From: Fibrella aquatilis
Lineage (GTDB): Bacteria > Bacteroidota > Bacteroidia > Cytophagales > Spirosomataceae
Direction: 5' to 3'
Length of the DNA: 64,000 bases
NCBI RefSeq assembly: GCF_017353255.1
Contig: NZ_JAFMYU010000003.1
Coordinates: 124,001 to 188,000 of the forward strand
Made by a program: the position numbers and the translations under genes. The notes beneath the pieces are model-generated. The model made no database searches, was not told the DNA's origin, and worked only from the letters and a program-made list of their open reading frames with translations. Positions within the stretch are counted from its first letter, which is position 1. Every line of letters begins with the position of its first letter. Of the stretch, positions 46,940 through 53,688 are shown in pieces.

Positions 46940-47680
46940 TCCAATAACCGCCAACATCCGGCCGGTGATGCCTTTTTCTAGGCGGTGGGAAAAATAATCG
47001 GTGTTGTGCGTCACCGTGGAATAGGGCGATAGCTCGATCTGCGATTCGGGAACACCCGCTTCCCGGAGTTGATCGGCGTTGGCCTGCTTTAGGTCTACAA
47101 AGGCCTTGCCGGGCTGGCTGGCGGGGCGCTGCCGGTGGGGGGCGAACTGGGCAGCCACGTCGTCGCTGACCTCGAAGTTACAATCGTCGATACACGTACC
47201 CACGTAGGCGAGGCAGTGGACGGGGTTGGTACCAAATTCGGTTTGCATCAAGGCCAGTGTGTCTGTTACGATGCCGCCCACTGTGCCCCGCCATCCTGAG
47301 TGGATGGCGGCTACGGCCTTATTTTGGGGGTCGTAGACCAGAATAGGCGTACAGTCGGCCACGGTCACGCCCACCAGCAGGCCGGGCTTGTTGGTAATGA
47401 GCGCGTCGAACCCGTGGGTACGTTCGCCCTGCAAAGCCACCCGGATGGCCGTACCATGCACCTGATACGACGACGCCAGGTCGGCTTCGGTCAGTTGCCA
47501 GTTTGCCAGAAATCGCCGCCGGTTTTCGGCTACGTGGGCGGGGTCATCGTCGGTGTTAATACCGAGGTTGTTGCTGGCGTATGGCCCCATACTAATGCCG
47601 CCATGGCGCGTACTCTCAGCCGCAATGAGGCCGGGAATAGTTTGAAAAATGGCAGGTGTGCGGTAGGAGGAGTTTTGCAT
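46931..47680 (-). CDS. pgeF: PgeF/YfiH laccase-domain protein (peptidoglycan editing factor or purine nucleoside phosphorylase)
   Basis: Multicopper-oxidase-like fold protein of 249 residues from ATG 47680; the longer frame to 47782 only translates the hairpin into HCTLF-type repeats. Hallmarks: TRHGGISMGPYASNNLG (about 25), VHGTAIRV, LVGVTVADCTPILVYD, AAIHSGWRGTVGGIV (about 136) and the Cys/His zinc site CIDDCNFEVSDDV. Known members correct the peptidoglycan stem and have adenosine deaminase or phosphorylase activity. Divergent from the LytTR gene. Confidence 0.9.
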   Translation of the reverse strand: MQNSSYRTPAIFQTIPGLIAAESTRHGGISMGPYASNNLGINTDDDPAHVAENRRRFLANWQLTEADLASSYQVHGTAIRVALQGERTHGFDALITNKPGLLVGVTVADCTPILVYDPQNKAVAAIHSGWRGTVGGIVTDTLALMQTEFGTNPVHCLAYVGTCIDDCNFEVSDDVAAQFAPHRQRPASQPGKAFVDLKQANADQLREAGVPESQIELSPYSTVTHNTDYFSHRLEKGITGRMLAVIGAV

Positions 47681-47699
47681 CGTTGAATGAACAAGGAAC

Positions 47700-47790
47700 A
47701 ATGTACAATGTATAATGAACAATGTACAATGGCGCTTGCGGTACTCAAAAGCAAACGCCATTGTACATTGTTCATTATACATTGTACATT
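47700..47790. repeat. perfect 35-bp heptad-repeat hairpin in a divergent promoter region
   Basis: Arms 47700-47734 and 47756-47790 are exact reverse complements. Units are AATGTAC, AATGTAT and AATGAAC, nearly the same order as in the 21086-21180 hairpin 26 kb away. It occupies the whole 120-base gap between the divergent pgeF and LytTR genes, so both promoters must lie in or beside it. Confidence 0.93.
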
Positions 47791-47800
47791 AATTTCACCC

Positions 47801-48703
47801 ATGCTTTCCACCCTCCGTACTTTCCTAAACAGGCCGCTTTACGAGGATTTTAGTGTTCGCGCCCAACTCCGGCTGTCGCTGCTTGCGGGGTTTTATGTGT
47901 TCGTCTTCCTGATCGTATTTACGGGGACCAACACCAATCCCTACAACCCTTACTTGCTCTACGGCAGCTTTGGGTTGGGGGTGGTCGTCGCCTCGCTGCT
48001 GGCAAACACGCTGCCACCCCTGCTGCTCCCCATCCTCTACGACGACGACCGCTGGACGGTGGGCCGCCACGCCCTGCATATTCTGTGGGTACTGCTCTGC
48101 ATTACGACGGCTAATCAATTGATTTCTTGGCTATTTGGGCTAAAAGGGCCGTCGTTTGGGGCTATGTACGCCATCGTTACGGCGGTGGGTTTTTTTCCCA
48201 TCAGCGTGGGGGTGATGGTGGCCGAACAACGGCGGCTGAACCGGAATCTCGCCCAGGCCCAGCAACTGAACAGCCAACTCGACCGGCTCCACGAATCTGT
48301 GAAAACAACCCCGCCCGCTACCCCCGAACTGCCCAAAGGCATTTTGCTCACGGGCGAGGGAGGCAAAGACCGGCTGAGTCTGTTGCCCAATCAGTTGATT
48401 TATATTGAGTCGGTGGGGAACTACGTGGAGGTACATTGGCTGAATTTCATGTTTCCGCAAAAGACCATCCTGCGCTCGACCCTGAAAGACGTAGAAGCCG
48501 CCCTTGCCGATCAGCCTCAGTTTTTTCGGTGCCACCGGGCGTTTCTGGTGAACCTGCGGGCCGTTAGCCACACTACCGGCAACAGCCGGGGCTACCAACT
48601 CACAATGAGCGGTTCGCAACAAGACATTCCCGTTTCGCGCACCTACGTACCGGCCTTCGATGACCGCATGAGCAAGTTGGCAGCCCTTCCCAGATATCCC
48701 TAA
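47801..48703 (+). CDS. membrane-bound LytTR family transcriptional regulator
   Basis: DNA-binding regulator of 300 residues from ATG 47801; the longer frame upstream comes from the hairpin. Four membrane helices lie in the first 130 residues (SLLAGFYVFVFLIVF, GSFGLGVVVASLLA, ILWVLLCITTANQL, IVTAVGFFPISVGV), then a coiled segment and a C-terminal LytTR domain (about 190-290) with IYIESVGNYVEVHW, FFRCHRAFLVNLRAV and DIPVSRTYVPAF. No receiver domain, so it may sense a membrane signal or need a partner. A dyad repeat before the next gene may be its target. Confidence 0.88.
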   Translation: MLSTLRTFLNRPLYEDFSVRAQLRLSLLAGFYVFVFLIVFTGTNTNPYNPYLLYGSFGLGVVVASLLANTLPPLLLPILYDDDRWTVGRHALHILWVLLCITTANQLISWLFGLKGPSFGAMYAIVTAVGFFPISVGVMVAEQRRLNRNLAQAQQLNSQLDRLHESVKTTPPATPELPKGILLTGEGGKDRLSLLPNQLIYIESVGNYVEVHWLNFMFPQKTILRSTLKDVEAALADQPQFFRCHRAFLVNLRAVSHTTGNSRGYQLTMSGSQQDIPVSRTYVPAFDDRMSKLAALPRYP

Positions 48704-48734
48704 AACGGTCATTTCGCCCCGATTTAGGCAGTTT

Positions 48735-48766
48735 ATCCCACAAATGGGTAGTGCATCCCAATGGGT
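48735..48766 (+). promoter_or_regulatory. repeated ATCCCA..ATGGGT motif upstream of the CPBP fusion gene
   Basis: Two direct copies, ATCCCACAAATGGGT (48735-48749) and ATCCCAATGGGT (48755-48766), each itself a small inverted repeat, lie just upstream of the -33 region of the next gene and just downstream of the LytTR gene. They are a possible regulator-binding site. Confidence 0.4.
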
Positions 48767-48796
48767 TGTGCAGAGGGCGTGGCCCCATCACCTTTG
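48766..48796 (+). promoter_or_regulatory. promoter of the CPBP fusion gene
   Basis: TTG (48766-48768) and CACCTTTG (48789-48796; one mismatch to TAnnTTTG) are 20 bases apart, as expected for Bacteroidota -33 and -7 elements, 37 bp before the start codon at 48833. Confidence 0.5.
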
Positions 48797-48832
48797 CTGT
48801 CAGTCATCGCTTAATAAACTGACTGAACCGCC

Positions 48833-50851
48833 ATGAACCGCCTCCTTCCTGCCGCCACCCGCGCCGCATTTGGTGCCGTAAACTGGTCCGCCGTTGTCTG
48901 CTTTTACGCTCTTGCCTGCGCTATCTCATTTGCGTTGCGGAACGTGCCCAACCCCACCGAAAGCTGGCTGCCCTATCACACCATCTTTACCTTCGGACTT
49001 GGCCCGATTGGAGCGGCCTTGATCTGCCGCCATTTCTTCCCGTCTGTAGCCCTGACCGTGTCGGTGCTGGGTACGTCGCCGGGGCGGACGTTGCTCTTTG
49101 TTGGTCTGCCGTTCTGGTTGGGGTGTCTGTTTGGCGTAGCCAACAAACGTGGTATCGACCCGCATCTTTTCGGCGGGCTGGTCATGCTATCGGGCGTGCT
49201 GTATGGCATCGTGGAAGAGGCAGGCTGGCGGGGATTTCTGCATAACGCGCTGCGCCCGCTACCAACGTCCTGGCGGGTGGGCATCACGGCCCCGCTCTGG
49301 TTGGGATGGCACTTCACGATTATGACTGATCTGAAAGGGGTATTTGAGCATGGGGTATTTGGGTCTGCACCAGTTTGGGCTATCGTTTTGGTGTTCATAC
49401 TAGGATCGTGGGGATTGGGCAACGCCGCCGAGCGCACCCGTTCAGTGTTGGTGGCAGCCTGTCTGCACGATGTCATGATCATAAAACTCACGGCCCAGCC
49501 CGTTGCAATGAGTTTATTGGCAACGGGCTGGGCCTGGATGCTCTGGCGGTGGCATCAGGAGCTTCTGCCCACGTTTTGGACAAAAACCAAACAGGTTGGA
49601 TTGGGCGTTAGCTTACTACTAACCGGATTCTCAGCCCTGGCCCAGCCCGCCACGCCGATGCCCAAGCAGGAAATTAATCTGCAACAAGGCGTACCCGATT
49701 TCCCTTTGTTCGATAAGGCGTTTTACGACAACCAACTGTTTCTGTTAGGCGAGGTTCACGGCTATCAGAAACCGCAACAGGTCGATTTGGCCCTGCTGAA
49801 ACACCTGAATCAGCGTGTGGGCGTTCGGTATTACATCGCCGAAGTAGACCCGACCAAAGCCTATTACCTGAACCAATACTTACAAACGGGTAATGACAGC
49901 ACGTTGCGGCTCGTGTTCCGGTCATGGGTTGCCAATCAGGCGCAGTGGGGCAACCGCGATTTCTACCGGAAAATTCAGGCTATCCGGGCGTATAACCAGA
50001 CCCTGCGCCAAGCTAAACGCATTCGGTTTGTGGGTATCGATGCGGTGCAGGACCGGGCGTTGGTGGCGCAGCAACTGCTGGAATTAACCGCCAATAACGG
50101 CCCCGCCCGCAACCTGCCCCTGCGCGATTCCATCGTGGCGGTGTTGACAGCCTACCCCAAACGTCCCGACAGTCTTGCCGCCCCTTTCGCCGAGCAATGG
50201 ATGGCCAACCTAGTTACATATCCGCCTGACTACAAGGTTGTTGGTACAGAAAACATAGCTGAATTACAAGCTACGCTTACGGGTTTGGTGTACCGAAAAA
50301 CTATCAAAAGTCGCGAGAAAACCATCTTCGCTAATTTCCGGGAGGCCATCGGTCGGTTGAAGCTTGGCAATGAAAAGTTATATGGCTTCTGGGGGTTCTA
50401 CCACGTCTTGCAGGGCGTACCCAAAGGCAGTGGTAAACCCTTCGCCACACTGGTCAATGAATCTGCCCTGCCGATGCACGGCAAAGTAGTATCGTTGGTA
50501 TGCCGGTACGTGGATAGTTACTCCATGCTGCCGACGCAGTACCTGCCGCCGTTCTGGCAAGATAAAGGCAAAGCATTCACCCGCATTGACAAGTTCAACG
50601 ACAACGGCGAGATGATGAAGGTGAGCGGCATCGACAGCCTAATCGCCCAAAGTCGCCCCAATACCACGACGTTGTTTAAACTCACTGACACCGAGGCAGG
50701 GCGGCAGCCTCCCCACGTTACCTACTCACCCTTTATGCCCAAAGAGCAGCAACTCAACTTCAACCCCGCCTCACCCACGACCGACTATTTTCAGTACATC
50801 GTCCTGATCCGAAATTCGGACATGACGGAGCCAATGGAAATTAAGAATTAA
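48833..50851 (+). CDS. fusion of CPBP intramembrane protease and erythromycin-esterase-like domain
   Basis: 672 residues. The first 250 are a multi-pass CPBP (Abi/Rce1-type) metalloprotease with the motif GIVEEAGWRGFLHNAL (about 125) and the His of LWLGWHFTIM. Then WTKTKQVGLGVSLLLTGFSA followed by LAQPAT (about 249-276) looks exactly like the signal peptide of a secreted protein, after which comes an erythromycin-esterase-like (ChaN/EreA-type) domain starting LFLLGEVHGYQKPQQVDLAL with YIAEVDP, extending to the end. So a membrane protease gene seems joined in frame to a secreted hydrolase gene. The frame is unbroken. The last codons lie in the hairpin. Function as fusion unknown. Confidence 0.78.
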   Translation: MNRLLPAATRAAFGAVNWSAVVCFYALACAISFALRNVPNPTESWLPYHTIFTFGLGPIGAALICRHFFPSVALTVSVLGTSPGRTLLFVGLPFWLGCLFGVANKRGIDPHLFGGLVMLSGVLYGIVEEAGWRGFLHNALRPLPTSWRVGITAPLWLGWHFTIMTDLKGVFEHGVFGSAPVWAIVLVFILGSWGLGNAAERTRSVLVAACLHDVMIIKLTAQPVAMSLLATGWAWMLWRWHQELLPTFWTKTKQVGLGVSLLLTGFSALAQPATPMPKQEINLQQGVPDFPLFDKAFYDNQLFLLGEVHGYQKPQQVDLALLKHLNQRVGVRYYIAEVDPTKAYYLNQYLQTGNDSTLRLVFRSWVANQAQWGNRDFYRKIQAIRAYNQTLRQAKRIRFVGIDAVQDRALVAQQLLELTANNGPARNLPLRDSIVAVLTAYPKRPDSLAAPFAEQWMANLVTYPPDYKVVGTENIAELQATLTGLVYRKTIKSREKTIFANFREAIGRLKLGNEKLYGFWGFYHVLQGVPKGSGKPFATLVNESALPMHGKVVSLVCRYVDSYSMLPTQYLPPFWQDKGKAFTRIDKFNDNGEMMKVSGIDSLIAQSRPNTTTLFKLTDTEAGRQPPHVTYSPFMPKEQQLNFNPASPTTDYFQYIVLIRNSDMTEPMEIKN

Positions 50852-50933
50852 GAATGCAGAATTAAGAATGAGTCGGCTTAATTATATAGGAGTGTCAGCC
50901 CATTCTTAATTCTGCATTCTTAATTCTTAATTT
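50838..50933. repeat. perfect 33-bp heptad-repeat hairpin between convergent genes
   Basis: Arms 50838-50870 and 50901-50933 are exact reverse complements. Units are AATTAAG and AATGCAG in strict 7-base steps. The stop codons of both convergent neighbours (50851 and 50932) lie inside the arms, so a shared bidirectional terminator role is likely. Confidence 0.93.
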
Positions 50934-51855
50934 ACTTTTCCTGCGCCAGCAGATACAACACCGCCATGCGGACGGCGACACCGTTTTCTACCTGGTCGAG
51001 GATGATGCTGTGGGGGGAGTCGGCGGCATCGGAGGTGAGTTCTACGCCGCGGTTGATGGGGCCGGGGTGCATGAGCACAATGGGCCGGTCAAGCTCGTCG
51101 AGCATCTGGCGGCTGATGCCATAGTAGAGGCTGTACTCGCGCAGGCTGGGGAAGTATTTGATCTGCTGCCGCTCCAGCTGAATGCGCAGTACGTTGGCTA
51201 CGTCGCACCAGGCCAGAGCCTCGCGCACGTCGTGGCCAATGCGCACACCCAGCGCAGCCATATGTTTGGGAATGAGCGTGGTAGGGCCGCACACCATCAC
51301 GTCGGCACCCTGTTTTTGCAGGCAAAAAATGTTCGACAGCGCCACCCGCGAATGGGTAATGTCGCCGATGATGGCGATGCGTTTTCCGGCGAGGTTACCC
51401 AGTTTTTCACGCATCGAAAACGAGTCGAGCAGGGCTTGGGTAGGGTGTTCGTGGGTGCCATCGCCGGCGTTGATTACGTTGGCCGGAATGCGGCTGGCCA
51501 GGTAATGCGGCGCACCGGGACTGCTGTGGCGCATCACGATCATGTCCACTTTCATGGCCAGGATATTGTTAACCGTGTCGAGCAGCGTCTCGCCTTTTTT
51601 CACCGAACTGCCTGATGCCGAGAAGTTTACTACGTCGGCCGACAGGCGCTTTTCGGCCAGTTCAAACGATAGTCGGGTGCGGGTGGAGTTCTCGAAAAAA
51701 ACGTTGGCAATGGTGATGTCGCGCAGCGAAGGTACCTTCTTGATAGGCCGGTTGATGACCTCTTTAAACTGAGTAGCCGTCTCCAGAATAAGCTGGATGT
51801 CGGTCTGGGTCAGGTCTTTAATGCCAAGCAGGTGGCGCGTACTGAGTTGCGGCAT
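50932..51855 (-). CDS. pyrB: aspartate carbamoyltransferase catalytic subunit
   Basis: Catalyses carbamoyl phosphate plus aspartate to carbamoyl aspartate, the first committed step of pyrimidine synthesis. 307 residues. The carbamoyl-phosphate motif is FFENSTRTRLSFELA (about 53), followed by FSASGSSVKKGETLLDT (about 77), the HPTQALLDSF motif (about 137) and aspartate-site HPGPINRGVE near residue 267. No pyrI is adjacent. A TATATTTG promoter box lies at 51882-51889, hard against a hairpin. Confidence 0.97.
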   Translation of the reverse strand: MPQLSTRHLLGIKDLTQTDIQLILETATQFKEVINRPIKKVPSLRDITIANVFFENSTRTRLSFELAEKRLSADVVNFSASGSSVKKGETLLDTVNNILAMKVDMIVMRHSSPGAPHYLASRIPANVINAGDGTHEHPTQALLDSFSMREKLGNLAGKRIAIIGDITHSRVALSNIFCLQKQGADVMVCGPTTLIPKHMAALGVRIGHDVREALAWCDVANVLRIQLERQQIKYFPSLREYSLYYGISRQMLDELDRPIVLMHPGPINRGVELTSDAADSPHSIILDQVENGVAVRMAVLYLLAQEK

Positions 51856-51881
51856 GGGGCGCAGCGAGGGCGACGATTTGG

Positions 51882-51889
51882 CAAATATA
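51882..51889 (-). promoter_or_regulatory. -7 promoter box of pyrB
   Basis: TATATTTG on the minus strand matches TAnnTTTG, 27 bases before the start codon at 51855. The -33 region falls inside the hairpin at 51893. Confidence 0.6.
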
Positions 51890-51892
51890 GGG

Positions 51893-52044
51893 AAAAGGAG
51901 GAGGAAAGGAGCGGTCCGCCGTCGCGGAAGGCAGGAGCGGAGGAACGGAATGGCTGATGCAAAATCAACTACGCTGGCGTCAGCTATACCTTTCCTCCGT
52001 TCCTGCCTTCCGCGACGGCGGACCGCTCCTTTCCTCCTCCTTTT
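51893..52044. repeat. 52-bp repeat hairpin with shared GC core upstream of pyrB
   Basis: Arms 51893-51944 and 51993-52044 differ at one position. Purine-rich units such as AGGAGCGG and AGGAACGG recur every 7 to 8 bases and flank the core GCGGTCCGCCGTCGCGG, identical to that of 41918-42038. It spans from the pyrB promoter to the GH13 stop codon. Confidence 0.93.
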
Positions 52045-53569
52045 ATGTCATCACCACACACCCATACCCCGGCACGCGCACGCCAGCATCCAATACGCGT
52101 GCACCGGTAGTTGTGGAGAAAATGAGCTGCCGATAACCTGCCTCGTCGGGTGAGAAAACTACGTCGATGGGTTGGGCCGAGAGGTTATGCAGCACCAGTA
52201 TCCGCGCCCCACCTGTCGACTGTCGCCCGAAGGCCACGATGCCCCGCTGCCGTATGCCCGTGAGCACAAGCCGACTGCGATTGTCGTTGAGTATGGCATG
52301 GCCATTCCGAAACGCGATGAGCCGTTTATAATGCGAATAGAGCGAGTGGGGGTCGTTTTGTTGCTGCGCCAGTGGCCGCACCGTGCGGCTGGTACTGTAG
52401 CGGGCCGGGCGACCTGCCCCAAGGCGGGCGCGGTGGGAATCCTGTTTGCCCATGTCCCAGAGGAACGGTTCGCGGATGTACTCGTCGGGTTTCAGGCCCA
52501 GCATCCCGATCTCTTCGCCGTAATAGAGATACGGGTTACCCGGCAGGGTCAGCAGCAGGTTAGCCGCCACTTTCAGCTTGTCGATGTTGCCGTTGAGCAG
52601 GCTGCCAATGCGGTTCTGGTCGTGGTTCGACAGAATCAGAGCATCGATGAAATCGGGATTAGCGGTGGCGTAGGCAGCGTGGGTATCGGCCAGAAACGAC
52701 ATCAGGTCGCCCGAATCGGTGCTCCGGTTGATGGCCGTTTCCAGTTCCAGCGCCAGATCGAAATTGAAATTGGCCTGCAATCCACGGAAGTACGGGGCCA
52801 CGCGGTCGGGGCGGGTCCAGACTTCGCCCACGAGGTAGGCACCGGGTTTGGCCACCTGCACCACCTGCCCGAATTCTTCCCAGAACTGGTGATTCTTAGG
52901 CTCCTCACTTTCCCGATACAAATGTCGCGCTGCGTCGAGCCGAAAGCCATCTACGCCGACCTCCGTCAGCCAATACCGGGCAATTTTATACACTTCCTCG
53001 CGCAGGGGCCGATGGTCGAAATTCAGGTCGGGCATACCGCTCCAGAACATGCCATAATACTTTTCCGTGGCGGGGTTTTTGGTATCGTCGCCCAGCGCAT
53101 AATGCCACGGGCTACGTTCGCCTGAATCAGCGGTGATGTCGCGGGTAGCGAGCTTGCGGCGGGTGATTTCGGCAGGAGGCAGCCACTTATAAAACGCCCG
53201 GTAGGGGTTGTCAGGACCTTTTTTAGCTTCCAGAAACCACGGGTGCCGGATGCTGGTGTGGTGAATGACCAGGTCCATGAGTACGGCAATACCCCGGTTG
53301 TGCGCTTCGCTCACCAGTCGCCGAAAGTCATCCAGCGTGCCGTATTCGGGGTCGATGCCGTAGAAGTCGGTAATGTCGTATTTGTGGTAAGTAGGCGAGG
53401 GGTTGATGGGCATGAACCATATGGCCCGGATGCCGAGGTCGTGGAGGTAATCGAGCTTGCTGGTAACGCCATTCAAATCACCAATACCATCGCCGTTACT
53501 ATCATAAAACGACCGCACAAAAATTTCGTAATGGACACCCGTGGTGCCGGTAGGTGTAAGAGAAAACAT
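52043..53569 (-). CDS. alpha-amylase family glycoside hydrolase (GH13)
   Basis: Alpha-glucan-active enzyme of 508 residues from ATG 53569 with no signal peptide, thus cytoplasmic. Family 13 regions: AVLMDLVIHHTS (about 98), GFRLDAARHLY with catalytic nucleophile Asp (about 197), LVGEVWTRPD with the acid Glu (about 236) and ILSNHDQNR with the transition-state Asp (about 295). The N-terminal GVHYEIFVRSFYDSNGDGIGD recalls oligo-1,6-glucosidases and trehalose synthases; the exact reaction is open. A longer frame to 53641 only reads the hairpin. Its promoter and start are mirrored by those of the divergent glutamine synthetase family gene. Confidence 0.9.
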   Translation of the reverse strand: MFSLTPTGTTGVHYEIFVRSFYDSNGDGIGDLNGVTSKLDYLHDLGIRAIWFMPINPSPTYHKYDITDFYGIDPEYGTLDDFRRLVSEAHNRGIAVLMDLVIHHTSIRHPWFLEAKKGPDNPYRAFYKWLPPAEITRRKLATRDITADSGERSPWHYALGDDTKNPATEKYYGMFWSGMPDLNFDHRPLREEVYKIARYWLTEVGVDGFRLDAARHLYRESEEPKNHQFWEEFGQVVQVAKPGAYLVGEVWTRPDRVAPYFRGLQANFNFDLALELETAINRSTDSGDLMSFLADTHAAYATANPDFIDALILSNHDQNRIGSLLNGNIDKLKVAANLLLTLPGNPYLYYGEEIGMLGLKPDEYIREPFLWDMGKQDSHRARLGAGRPARYSTSRTVRPLAQQQNDPHSLYSHYKRLIAFRNGHAILNDNRSRLVLTGIRQRGIVAFGRQSTGGARILVLHNLSAQPIDVVFSPDEAGYRQLIFSTTTGARVLDAGVRVPGYGCVVMT

Positions 53570-53574
53570 GGGGG

Positions 53575-53582
53575 CAAAGGTA
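53575..53582 (-). promoter_or_regulatory. -7 promoter box of the GH13 gene
   Basis: TACCTTTG fits TAnnTTTG exactly and ends only five C residues before the ATG (53569), so the transcript should be leaderless or nearly so. It is the mirror copy of the box at 53676-53683. Confidence 0.6.
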
Positions 53583-53675
53583 GTTTTCAGTCTTTTGTTT
53601 ACTGTCTTCTGTTGGCTTGCGCGAGAGAATTGCTTGCGCAAGCCAACAGAAGACAGTAAACAAAAGACTGAAAAC

Positions 53676-53683
53676 TACCTTTG
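53676..53683 (+). promoter_or_regulatory. -7 promoter box of the glutamine-synthetase-like gene
   Basis: TACCTTTG followed by five C residues and ATG (53689). Same arrangement as the opposite strand; a leaderless transcript is expected. Confidence 0.6.
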
Positions 53684-53688
53684 CCCCC

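Noticed and set aside
47681-47800. N-terminal extensions of PgeF and the LytTR protein with repeated HCTLF/EQCTM words
   Set aside because: They are translations of the heptad hairpin; the internal ATGs give family-like N-termini.
50838-50933. Possible CRISPR array because of regular short repeats
   Set aside because: Units are 7 bases without spacers and lie in inverted arms; no cas genes are present.
53570-53688. Shared RASQQKTVNKRLKTTFAP-like extension before both divergent proteins
   Set aside because: It is the palindrome read from both sides; starts at 53569 and 53689 follow the promoter boxes.
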